5,705 nt of DNA. Origin: Pyrodictiaceae archaeon (GTDB lineage Archaea > Thermoproteota > Thermoprotei_A > Sulfolobales > Pyrodictiaceae). Below the pieces are notes generated by a model, which did no database searches, was not told where the DNA came from, and saw nothing but the letters and a program-made list of their open reading frames with translations. Of the stretch, positions 1 to 5,478 are shown in pieces (within the stretch, counting starts at the first letter, position 1; the number at the start of each line of letters is the position of its first letter). Location of the stretch: positions 1-5,705 of the forward strand of contig WAQM01000077.1 of NCBI GenBank assembly GCA_015520245.1. Reading direction: 5' to 3'. A program made the position numbers and the translations under genes.

Positions 1-20
1 CAGATGTGTATAAGAGACAG
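1..20 (+). other. Nextera/Tn5 mosaic-end sequencing adapter remnant
   Basis: Bases 2-20 read AGATGTGTATAAGAGACAG, which is exactly the 19-bp Tn5 mosaic end used in Illumina Nextera libraries. The preceding C fits the Read 1 version of the adapter, in which the mosaic end follows a C; the Read 2 version has a G there. This is AT-rich, unlike the GC-rich sequence that follows at once, and sits exactly at the edge of the window. It is best treated as untrimmed adapter and not as part of the genome. Confidence 0.97.
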
Positions 21-57
21 GGCGGCGGGCTGTGCCGCGTTTGCGCTCGCCGGGCGT

Positions 58-450
58 CTAGTAGATCGCGAGGCTTATGCCCAGGTCGCGGGGGCTGAGG
101 CCGCGCCTCCTGAGCGCCATGAGTATGCCCCGCCGTATCGCGAACTTGTCTGCGTACATGTTGCCCTCGAAGACCCCTATCTGCTCCCAGAGCAGCTCGC
201 CGTTTAGGTAAAGCCTGAGGCGCGGCGGGCTCGCCGAGGGCACGCCCACCGCGCTGAGGAGCTCGGGTAGGGTCCTCGCGTCCAGCTTGGCTATGACCAC
301 GGCCGGCTCGAGCACAGCCGATATGGAGTCCACGAGGCTGGAGAGGTAGCGGCTCACGGGGTCGCCGCTGTCGTAGATGACGAGCAGCAGCAGCCTGGCG
401 CTCCTCAGCAGGCTCTCCAGCTGCTCGCGCGAGGTCAGCTCAACGACCAC
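58..450 (-). CDS. Thioredoxin-fold protein lacking the CXXC active site
   Basis: The 130-residue product looks like a thioredoxin-like domain. It has an N-terminal helix (about 6-16), a hydrophobic strand LLLLVIY (20-26), a helix (33-46), a strand VVIAKLDA (51-58) and a helix with the loop VGVPSASPP. Strands RLRLYLNG and LLWEQIGVF follow, as in thioredoxins around the cis-proline. Where thioredoxins have CXXC, this protein has DSGDPVS (27-33), and it contains no cysteine at all, so it cannot be a dithiol oxidoreductase. A scaffold or partner-binding role is an inference. The start is GTG, chosen because GAGGTGA lies 6 nt upstream. The gene overlaps the end of the upstream zinc-ribbon gene by 11 bp, so the two are probably translated from one transcript. 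It ends 37 bp from the adapter-derived left edge; I see no terminator there. The fold call rests on the secondary-structure pattern only. Confidence 0.75.
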   Translation of the reverse strand: MVVELTSREQLESLLRSARLLLLVIYDSGDPVSRYLSSLVDSISAVLEPAVVIAKLDARTLPELLSAVGVPSASPPRLRLYLNGELLWEQIGVFEGNMYADKFAIRRGILMALRRRGLSPRDLGISLAIY

Positions 451-1285
451 CCCGCCTCACCTCGAGCGCCCGCCGCAGTATCTCGAGCTCGTGCTTGTCC
501 AGCCTTATCTCGACGTCGAAAGGCTCGCGGGGGCCTGAGGGCGGCTTAACCCTCTCGCCCACCAGCACGTACCCCCGCTCGAGCGCCTCCCTTATCTCCG
601 TCGGCGACGCCTCCTCGGCGAACATCCTCAGCTTCTCCTCGAAGTCGATCACCTTCTTGACCTCCCTCTCGCTAGCCTCGTGGCCGCAGATCATGCACGT
701 GAGCTCTGGCGTCAGGGCCCTGAAGCCGCAGCGGGGGCACTCGAGCGGCGTCGGGTTGCCGTACGTCTCCCAGAGGTAGCGGATCTGCGGTATGAGGTCC
801 TTCCTCCCGAGCTCGAGGGCCGCGCGGTACAGCTTCGGGGCGTACTTGCCCGCCACCGGGCCCCCGTTGGCCACTATGAACTCAAGCTGCTCGGGCGTCA
901 GCTTCTCGAGCTTCTCGAGCATGTACGCTGAGGCCATGATGTACAGGTTCTGCGAGGTGGCCCTGAGCCTCGCTATGATGGTCTCGGTGCTAGGCCTCGA
1001 GGTGTACGTCGACAGCAGGCCCTCGATGACCGGCCTCAGCATCTCACGGTACTGCTCGCGGCTCAGCCCCAGTATGTCGAGCCCGAGGCTGGTGACGACC
1101 TCGTCGAGCACGCTGTCGAGCACCTTGTCGGGGTCGGGCCCCCTCGCTACCGCCGTGCGGCTGCGCCTCCTCCGCGAGGTCGAGGCCGCTGTGGCGGGCT
1201 GGGGCTGCTGGGTCGCGGCCTGGGACGCCGTAGACGTGCTGCGCCGCCTCCTGGTGGTGCTGCGCCTTGCCCTCCTGGCCGACAC
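440..1285 (-). CDS. Zinc-ribbon protein with basic low-complexity N-terminus, unknown function
   Basis: I do not recognise the family of this 281-residue protein. Residues 1-48 are low complexity, rich in Arg, Ser, Thr, Ala and Gln, with arginine runs near 12-15 and 38-41; this part is probably disordered and could bind nucleic acid or ribosomes. Residues 50-175 look all-helical. A four-cysteine zinc ribbon follows: C183-x2-C186, then C197-x2-C200 (CPRCG and CMICGH). Residues 203-240 are charged helix, and a final helix is rich in Glu, Leu and Arg (about 262-278). Start GTG at 1285 has GGGGAG 9 nt upstream and a TATA box 41-48 bp upstream; an in-frame stop at 1310-1312 limits extension. It is the first gene of a two-gene unit with the overlapping thioredoxin-fold gene. 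A translation- or RNA-related role is possible for a zinc ribbon with a basic tail, but this is inference only. Confidence 0.85.
   Translation of the reverse strand: MSARRARRSTTRRRRSTSTASQAATQQPQPATAASTSRRRRSRTAVARGPDPDKVLDSVLDEVVTSLGLDILGLSREQYREMLRPVIEGLLSTYTSRPSTETIIARLRATSQNLYIMASAYMLEKLEKLTPEQLEFIVANGGPVAGKYAPKLYRAALELGRKDLIPQIRYLWETYGNPTPLECPRCGFRALTPELTCMICGHEASEREVKKVIDFEEKLRMFAEEASPTEIREALERGYVLVGERVKPPSGPREPFDVEIRLDKHELEILRRALEVRRGGR
457..463 (-). promoter_or_regulatory. Shine-Dalgarno site inside the upstream gene
   Basis: GAGGTGA on the minus strand lies 6 nt before the GTG at 450. It matches the archaeal anti-SD and fixes the start of the thioredoxin-fold gene. It lies inside the last codons of the zinc-ribbon gene, which indicates translational coupling. 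Confidence 0.7.
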
Positions 1286-1325
1286 GAGAGGGCTCTCCCC
1301 GCCGACCCGTCACATCACGTAGCCT

Positions 1326-1333
1326 CATATATG
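1326..1333 (-). promoter_or_regulatory. TATA box for the zinc-ribbon/thioredoxin-fold unit
   Basis: The minus strand reads CATATATG in an otherwise GC-rich stretch, between the DUF488 stop at 1344 and the GTG at 1285. Placing transcription start about 25 bp downstream (near 1304) gives a leader of about 19 nt that contains the GGGGAG ribosome binding site at 1295-1300. This suggests the two downstream genes are transcribed separately from nrdJ. No T-rich terminator is visible in the 58-bp gap. Confidence 0.6.
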
Positions 1334-1343
1334 CTGGGGCCGG

Positions 1344-1835
1344 CTACGACTGGCACGGCGGTGCGGCCCGGGCCCAGCGCGGCGCGACACCGAGCCTCCT
1401 GTGCCTCTCGGCGTGCCCGAGGTCGACCACGTGCAGGACCTCGAAGCCTAGCTCGTGGAGCGTGTCGGCTATGAACGCCCTGTGGCACCTCATCCACCAC
1501 CTCTCACGGCACATGACGGCGACGCGGGCCCCGGAGCAGGCGAGCGCGGTGAGGGCCCCCACGCCGCGCCTGTACGCCGCCGTCTCCACGTAGCGCGCGT
1601 AGTCCACACCGAGGCCGCCCAGCAGGTCGCCGAGCCAGAGGTAGGCGATACCGTGCTCGGGCAGCGCGCGCTCGAGCACGCTACGGCGGAACCATGGTAC
1701 GCGCCTGCTCCCCGGCAGCCTCCTGACGTCAACCAGGACCTCGACGCCGTACCTGAGCAGAATCTCGATGAACTCCGAGAGGCCCCGGCTGCTGTGGCCT
1801 ATCGTCAGCACGCGCGGCGCGCCGCCCTGCCGCAC
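1344..1835 (-). CDS. DUF488 family protein
   Basis: The 163-residue product has the hallmarks of the DUF488 family (PF04343). These are TIGHS near the N-terminus (11-15), VDVRRLPGSRRVPWF (35-49), WLGDLLGG (67-74), and the C-x-E-x5-CHR motif in which C109, E111, C117, H118 and R119 are the conserved residues. Length is normal for a complete member. The biochemical function of the family is unsettled; its conserved Cys, His and Arg residues suggest a catalytic or metal-binding site, which is inference. It starts with GTG, 15 bp after the nrdJ stop, with only a G-rich stretch (1844-1851) as possible ribosome binding site. A second in-frame GTG at residue 9 (1811-1809) is a possible alternative start. 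No promoter fits in the 15-bp gap, so it is almost certainly co-transcribed with nrdJ. The last ~15 residues are variable and Ala/Arg/Pro rich. Confidence 0.9.
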   Translation of the reverse strand: MRQGGAPRVLTIGHSSRGLSEFIEILLRYGVEVLVDVRRLPGSRRVPWFRRSVLERALPEHGIAYLWLGDLLGGLGVDYARYVETAAYRRGVGALTALACSGARVAVMCRERWWMRCHRAFIADTLHELGFEVLHVVDLGHAERHRRLGVAPRWARAAPPCQS

Positions 1836-1850
1836 GCGCCCGGCCGCCCC

Positions 1851-4800
1851 CTAGGTATCGCAGGTGGGGCACGAGCCGGCCTGCGTCAGCTCAACGACGA
1901 CCTCGCCGCGCTCCCTCCTGAGCTTGAACAGCCTGGCCAGCTTGGGGTCGCGGGCGGCCTCCTCGGCCTTCATCCTCCTCCTCAGGTGGACCATCCTCAT
2001 GGGGGTCGGCCTCCTCCTGGCCCTGAGCTCGGCGGGCCTCTCTAGCACCACCCTGGGCTCCGCTGCAGCCTCCTGGGCGCCGAAGTATATGACCTGGGCG
2101 CTCTTACTCTCGTCCCTGTACACGGTCACGCCCTTGAGCCCGGCGAGCCATGCCACGAGGTAGACCGTGTGAACGGCGTCGACCGGGGCGTCCCTGGGCA
2201 GGTTGACGGTCTTGCTTATCGCCTGGTCGACGTAGAGCTGGGCCGCCGCCTGGTGGGCCACGTGGTACCAGGGGTCGAAGTCCATGCTGGTCGAGAACAG
2301 CCTGGCCAGCCTCCTCAGCTCCCCGACGAAGGCCTCGGGGGCGCGGCCCCTCAGCGCCCTCTCCAGCTCGGGCAGGGCCCAGCGGAGGCTCCCCTTATGC
2401 CTCGCTACGACCTCGTACACCTCGGCCACCAGGTCCTCGCCAACGCCGTGCCTCCTGGCGGCCTCCAGCAGCCTCTCCCTGAACGGTCTGACCACCTCGA
2501 GGAACTCGCCGACGGTCACCCTCCTCCGGTACACCAGGGCGAAGTAGGGCTCTATGCCGCTGCTCGTCCCGGCCACGATGCTCACCGTGCCGGTGGGGGC
2601 CGTGGTCGTCACCACCGTGTTCCTCGGCGCCCTGGCCCCGAGCCTCCACCCGTACTCGCGGAGCACCCTCCACGCCGCGGCCGGGTCGTAGACCGCGAGG
2701 GCGAGGAGGGCGCGCGGGTCGTTGGCCACCCTCTCCGGGGGCTCCCTCAGGGCCCTCTCGTAGTCTGCCCTGGTCACCCCGAACACCCTCTCCAGCACCC
2801 TCTCCACGGCCTCCCACCTGACCAGCTTGACGGAGCCGTCCCTACCGACCCTCCTCGCGGCCTCGCCGACGAGGCGGGAGGCGACGCCGTCACCGACCTC
2901 CACCTCGTGGTAGCGCAGGACGAGCCAGCCGCCCTCGACCCGGGCCACCTCGGCCGCCTTGAGGAGCGCCGGCGTGTGGAGCTCCACGAGCTCCTCGGGC
3001 TCCGCCCTCTCCAGGCACCTCATGGAGCCCCAGTCGTAGCGGCGGCACTCGAAGGCCGGTGCGTGGCCCCTCTCGGCCCCCAGCTCCCAGCTCCTCTTCC
3101 AGGCGAAGGCCTCGAGGGCGGCGAACGCCACGAGGGTGAAGGCGACGGCCTCCTCGCTGTCGTACGGTATGCCGAGCCTCGCCAGGGCGTCGGCCAGGCC
3201 CATGTACCCCAGCCCGATCTTCCTCGTCAGCTTGTTGGCCTCCTCCTGGCGGGGGTCCGGGTGCCTGTTAAGGTCTATCACCGCGTCCATCGCGTCGACG
3301 GCGAGCTGGACGTCCCTGTACAGCGCGTCGAGGTCCAGCCTGCCCCCGACCACGTACTTGTCAATGCTTATCGAGCCCAGGTTGCAGCTCTCGAACGGGT
3401 AGAGGGGCTGCTCGGCGCACGGGTTGGTAGCGACGACCGCGCCTAGCCACGGCGTGGGGCTCCACTTGTTGTGGTTGTCCGGGAAGAAGAGGCCGGGGTC
3501 GCCGCCCCTCCACGCGTTCTCCACGATCCGGTCCCAGAGCAGGCGCGCCCTCGTCCTCCACGCGTGGGGGTTCTTCTGGTCCGGGGTCAGCTTGGCGCCC
3601 AGCGCGCGGGAGGCCTCCTCCAGCTTGCCCAGCGCCCTCCTCAGGCTCTCCTCCAGCACGTCCTCGAAGACATTGAGGTACGGGTTCTCGAGGAGCCACG
3701 GGTGCTTCTCGACCAGCCTGCCCAGCCTCCCCATGCCGGTCGCGCGGGAGACGCTGTAGTGGATCCTGTAGACGCCGTCACCGCGGTCGCTGTAGCGCGG
3801 GTTCACCATCCACCACTCGGCGTCCCTCACCACAGCCTCCATGAAGGCGTCGTTGGCCCCGACGCTTATGTTAAAGTTCGTCAGGAAGGCGTCGCCGAGC
3901 GGTGGCTCCTTGGCCTGTATGAAGCCCGCGTCCTCGACGCTCCAGGGGGCGCGTGGCCTCGCAAGCCTCTCTAGCGCCTCCCTTAGCCACCCCGCCACCC
4001 GGTAGCCGTCCCTCTCCACCTCCTCGACCAGCTTCAGCGCGGCCTCGAGCACGCGGCGGACGACGGGGGGCAGCGAGGAGGCCAGCGCCGACCACGCGTC
4101 GAAGCCCGGCGTGTAGATGTCGGGGTGCCACGCGTGCATAATGCCCATGTTGGCGCCGCGCCTCTTGCCACCCTGCTTCACCACGTCGGTCGCAACGTCG
4201 TAGAGCCTCATGAAGGAGACGGGGCCGGACGCTACCCCGCTGGTGCCGCGCACCGTGTCCCACCTGGGCCTTAGCTCGGAGAAGCTGAAGCCCTGGCCGC
4301 CGCCCCACTTGAAGGTCATGGCCTGGACGCGGACCGCGTCGACTATGGCCTCCATGTCGTCGCGGACCGGCGTGACGTAGCAGGCCGAGAGCGTCCCGTG
4401 CGCGCCGTCGGCGAACATGTTGAAGAGCGTGGGGCTGTTGAAGAGGAAGCGGCCCCTCACCATCAGCTGGTAGAGCCTCTCGGCCCTGCCGCGGCCCAGG
4501 GCCCTCGCGAAGCCGAGGGCGACCCTCCTCAGCACCATGCTGGGGGTCTCCATGGGCTGCCCGTGCTCGTCCCTCACGACGTACCTGGCCAGCAGCACCC
4601 TGAGCGCGTTATAGGTGAGCGCCATGTCGTCAGGGCAGGGGGAGCCCCTGACCACGCACTCCGGGAGCTCGGCGAGCCTGCCACCGTTGGGAGCCACCGG
4701 CCTGTACGCCCTCCTCACCGCCTCGTAGAGCTCCTCGAGAAGCAGCCTCTTCGCCTCCTCCTCGGCCTCGGGCCTCACCAGGGACTCGCGTACGAGCTCG

Positions 4801-4880
4801 AGCTGCAGGGCCTCGCTGCTGGGCACCGGTAATCCCCTAGCGCCCAGCCTACGTAGCACCTGGTTCCGCCAATCCACCAT
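1851..4880 (-). CDS. nrdJ: Adenosylcobalamin-dependent (class II) ribonucleoside reductase
   Basis: This enzyme reduces ribonucleotides to deoxyribonucleotides using a thiyl radical made with adenosylcobalamin. Numbered from the ATG at 4880 (1009 residues), the diagnostic parts are: FNSPTLFN (147-154); SACYV with the redox cysteine C167; WGGGQGFSFS (192-201); KQGGKRRGANMG (236-247); NFNISV (335-340); NPCAEQ with N486, radical cysteine C488 and E490; ESCNLGS with the partner cysteine C499; PTGTVSI (762-768); and a C-terminal SCPTCDT whose C1004 and C1007 would re-reduce the active site. The NPCxEQ form and the absence of an nrdB gene point to class II, not class I. There is no N-terminal ATP cone. 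It is larger than the usual 700-850 residues because of three insertions. The reading frame stays open to a GTG at 5006, but those 42 extra residues are low-quality sequence that begins beside the TATA box, so I start at 4880. No SD precedes that ATG. DUF488 follows in the same operon. Confidence 0.93.
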   Translation of the reverse strand: MVDWRNQVLRRLGARGLPVPSSEALQLELVRESLVRPEAEEEAKRLLLEELYEAVRRAYRPVAPNGGRLAELPECVVRGSPCPDDMALTYNALRVLLARYVVRDEHGQPMETPSMVLRRVALGFARALGRGRAERLYQLMVRGRFLFNSPTLFNMFADGAHGTLSACYVTPVRDDMEAIVDAVRVQAMTFKWGGGQGFSFSELRPRWDTVRGTSGVASGPVSFMRLYDVATDVVKQGGKRRGANMGIMHAWHPDIYTPGFDAWSALASSLPPVVRRVLEAALKLVEEVERDGYRVAGWLREALERLARPRAPWSVEDAGFIQAKEPPLGDAFLTNFNISVGANDAFMEAVVRDAEWWMVNPRYSDRGDGVYRIHYSVSRATGMGRLGRLVEKHPWLLENPYLNVFEDVLEESLRRALGKLEEASRALGAKLTPDQKNPHAWRTRARLLWDRIVENAWRGGDPGLFFPDNHNKWSPTPWLGAVVATNPCAEQPLYPFESCNLGSISIDKYVVGGRLDLDALYRDVQLAVDAMDAVIDLNRHPDPRQEEANKLTRKIGLGYMGLADALARLGIPYDSEEAVAFTLVAFAALEAFAWKRSWELGAERGHAPAFECRRYDWGSMRCLERAEPEELVELHTPALLKAAEVARVEGGWLVLRYHEVEVGDGVASRLVGEAARRVGRDGSVKLVRWEAVERVLERVFGVTRADYERALREPPERVANDPRALLALAVYDPAAAWRVLREYGWRLGARAPRNTVVTTTAPTGTVSIVAGTSSGIEPYFALVYRRRVTVGEFLEVVRPFRERLLEAARRHGVGEDLVAEVYEVVARHKGSLRWALPELERALRGRAPEAFVGELRRLARLFSTSMDFDPWYHVAHQAAAQLYVDQAISKTVNLPRDAPVDAVHTVYLVAWLAGLKGVTVYRDESKSAQVIYFGAQEAAAEPRVVLERPAELRARRRPTPMRMVHLRRRMKAEEAARDPKLARLFKLRRERGEVVVELTQAGSCPTCDT

Positions 4881-4925
4881 GGCGTCGGGCTGAGAGCAGC
4901 AGGCGCTGGTGACACTGAAGTAGCC

Positions 4926-4934
4926 GTAATACTT
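4926..4934 (-). promoter_or_regulatory. Possible proximal TATA-like element for nrdJ
   Basis: The minus strand reads AAGTATTAC. A start of transcription about 25 bp downstream would leave a leader of about 24 nt before the ATG at 4880. It is a poorer match to crenarchaeal TATA boxes than the element at 5008-5013, and is listed as the alternative. Confidence 0.25.
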
Positions 4935-4945
4935 GGTATGCTTTC

Positions 4946-4978
4946 CGCCTCCGCGCCCTGGAGCGGCGTCGCCTCCGC
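4946..4978. repeat. Short direct repeat in the nrdJ leader
   Basis: CGCCTCCGC occurs at 4946-4954 and again at 4970-4978 on the plus strand, a spacing of 24 bp. Both copies lie between the distal nrdJ TATA box and the ATG. In GC-rich DNA such a repeat can arise by chance, and no function is claimed. Confidence 0.35.
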
Positions 4979-5007
4979 TAGCCTGACAGGAGCCTCCATC
5001 CACCACC

Positions 5008-5013
5008 TTTTAA
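5008..5013 (-). promoter_or_regulatory. TATA box for nrdJ
   Basis: The minus strand reads GGGGTTAAAAGG around this site. TTAAAA is a good crenarchaeal TATA core and stands out from the GC-rich surroundings. Transcription would begin near 4985, giving a leader of about 105 nt before the ATG at 4880, which is long for a crenarchaeal first gene. Confidence 0.5.
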
Positions 5014-5039
5014 CCCCGGTGCTACTTGTGCGAGGCCAG

Positions 5040-5047
5040 CTAATTAG
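5040..5047. promoter_or_regulatory. AT-rich palindrome in the divergent control region
   Basis: CTAATTAG is a perfect 8-bp palindrome in GC-rich DNA, about 27 bp upstream of the nrdJ TATA box and about 70 bp upstream of the TATA box of the opposite gene. Its position would suit an activator or repressor site for nrdJ. No family-specific operator is recognised. Confidence 0.3.
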
Positions 5048-5083
5048 TGCTGAAGCCGACCGTCCACACGTACCCCTAGGGCC

Positions 5084-5110
5084 GCAGCGCCGTGAGGCCG
5101 TGGCCGCTGC
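5084..5110. repeat. Inverted repeat next to the plus-strand promoter
   Basis: GCAGCG at 5084-5089 and CGCTGC at 5105-5110 form perfect 6-bp arms around 15 bp. The right arm ends 5 bp before the TATA box at 5115, the region where an archaeal regulator or BRE/TFB contact would lie. The arms are GC-rich, so chance is possible. Confidence 0.3.
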
Positions 5111-5114
5111 ATCG

Positions 5115-5122
5115 TATTTAAG
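5115..5122 (+). promoter_or_regulatory. TATA box for the 104-residue protein gene
   Basis: TATTTAAG is a strong archaeal TATA box. A transcription start about 25 bp downstream falls near 5145, leaving a leader of about 18 nt that contains GGAGGT at 5148-5153, followed by 9 nt and the TTG start at 5163. The regular spacing of all three elements supports both the promoter and the start codon. Confidence 0.7.
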
Positions 5123-5147
5123 GGAACCCCCCTCACTACCACCGCGC

Positions 5148-5153
5148 GGAGGT
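5148..5153 (+). promoter_or_regulatory. Shine-Dalgarno site deciding a TTG start
   Basis: GGAGGT lies 9 nt before TTG at 5163. No ATG or GTG in this frame lies close downstream of it, so it selects the TTG start. Without it, the frame could be read further upstream across the promoter. Confidence 0.7.
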
Positions 5154-5162
5154 CAGCAAGGA

Positions 5163-5477
5163 TTGGACGAGGAGGCGCTAAACATACTGGACCACTACCT
5201 CGGCGACATCATAGACCGCGTTGTCCGCAAGTATAGGTACAACGTCGACCTCGACGAGGAGTACCTCGACCTGCTCCGCTACATCTACCGCAGGCTGGTT
5301 AGGATATGGTTCGACGGCAGGAGGCCCAGCCCGGAGGAGCTCGAGGAGGCCCTACGCAACGCGAGGAGGAGCAGGAGGATGCTCGAGATACTGCTGAGCT
5401 TCCTCGTGAGCCGCTACGCCGCTAAGCACGGCCGGGTGTACCTACAGCGCGGCGACTGGAGGGAGGAGCATTATTGA
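5163..5477 (+). CDS. Small helical protein of unknown function
   Basis: I do not recognise this 104-residue protein. It begins at TTG, with a canonical SD and a TATA box placed correctly upstream. It contains no cysteine, signal peptide or membrane segment. The sequence reads as four or five amphipathic helices: residues 2-22 (EALNILDHYLGDIIDRVVRK), 29-49 (LDEEYLDLLRYIYRRLVRIWF), 56-69 (SPEELEEALRNARR) and 72-88 (RMLEILLSFLVSRYAAK), followed by a short charged tail. The mix of acidic helices and basic patches (RRSRR, RRLVR) resembles small crenarchaeal proteins that bind protein partners or nucleic acid, but that is inference. Codon use (AGG, ATA) matches the neighbours, so recent transfer is unlikely. 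It is divergent from nrdJ and is followed at once by the possible structured RNA, whose first paired base is 2 nt after the stop. Confidence 0.75.
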   Translation: MDEEALNILDHYLGDIIDRVVRKYRYNVDLDEEYLDLLRYIYRRLVRIWFDGRRPSPEELEEALRNARRSRRMLEILLSFLVSRYAAKHGRVYLQRGDWREEHY

Positions 5478-5478
5478 G

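Noticed and set aside
1455..2045. Plus-strand open frame of 196 codons across DUF488 and the end of nrdJ
   Set aside because: It runs antisense to two recognised genes and its composition is that of a shadow frame.
2169..3446. Long plus-strand open frame of 425 codons across nrdJ
   Set aside because: It lies antisense to a strongly conserved nrdJ region, has Pro/Gly/Arg/His-rich composition and shows no domain. It is a by-product of GC-rich codon use on the other strand.
1851..4880. Intein or group I-type insertion in nrdJ
   Set aside because: Ribonucleotide reductases often carry inteins, but the inserted segments have no intein splice-junction Cys/Ser start or HN-C/S/T end and no LAGLIDADG motif.
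4881..5006. N-terminal extension of NrdJ by 42 residues to GTG 5006
   Set aside because: The extra sequence is Gly/Ala/Cys rich with no relation to the family, and its start lies directly beside the TATA box, so it would not be in the transcript.
4881..5010. Cobalamin riboswitch in the nrdJ leader
   Set aside because: Attractive because the enzyme uses adenosylcobalamin, but I see no GCCACTG-type B12 box and no matching fold on the minus strand.
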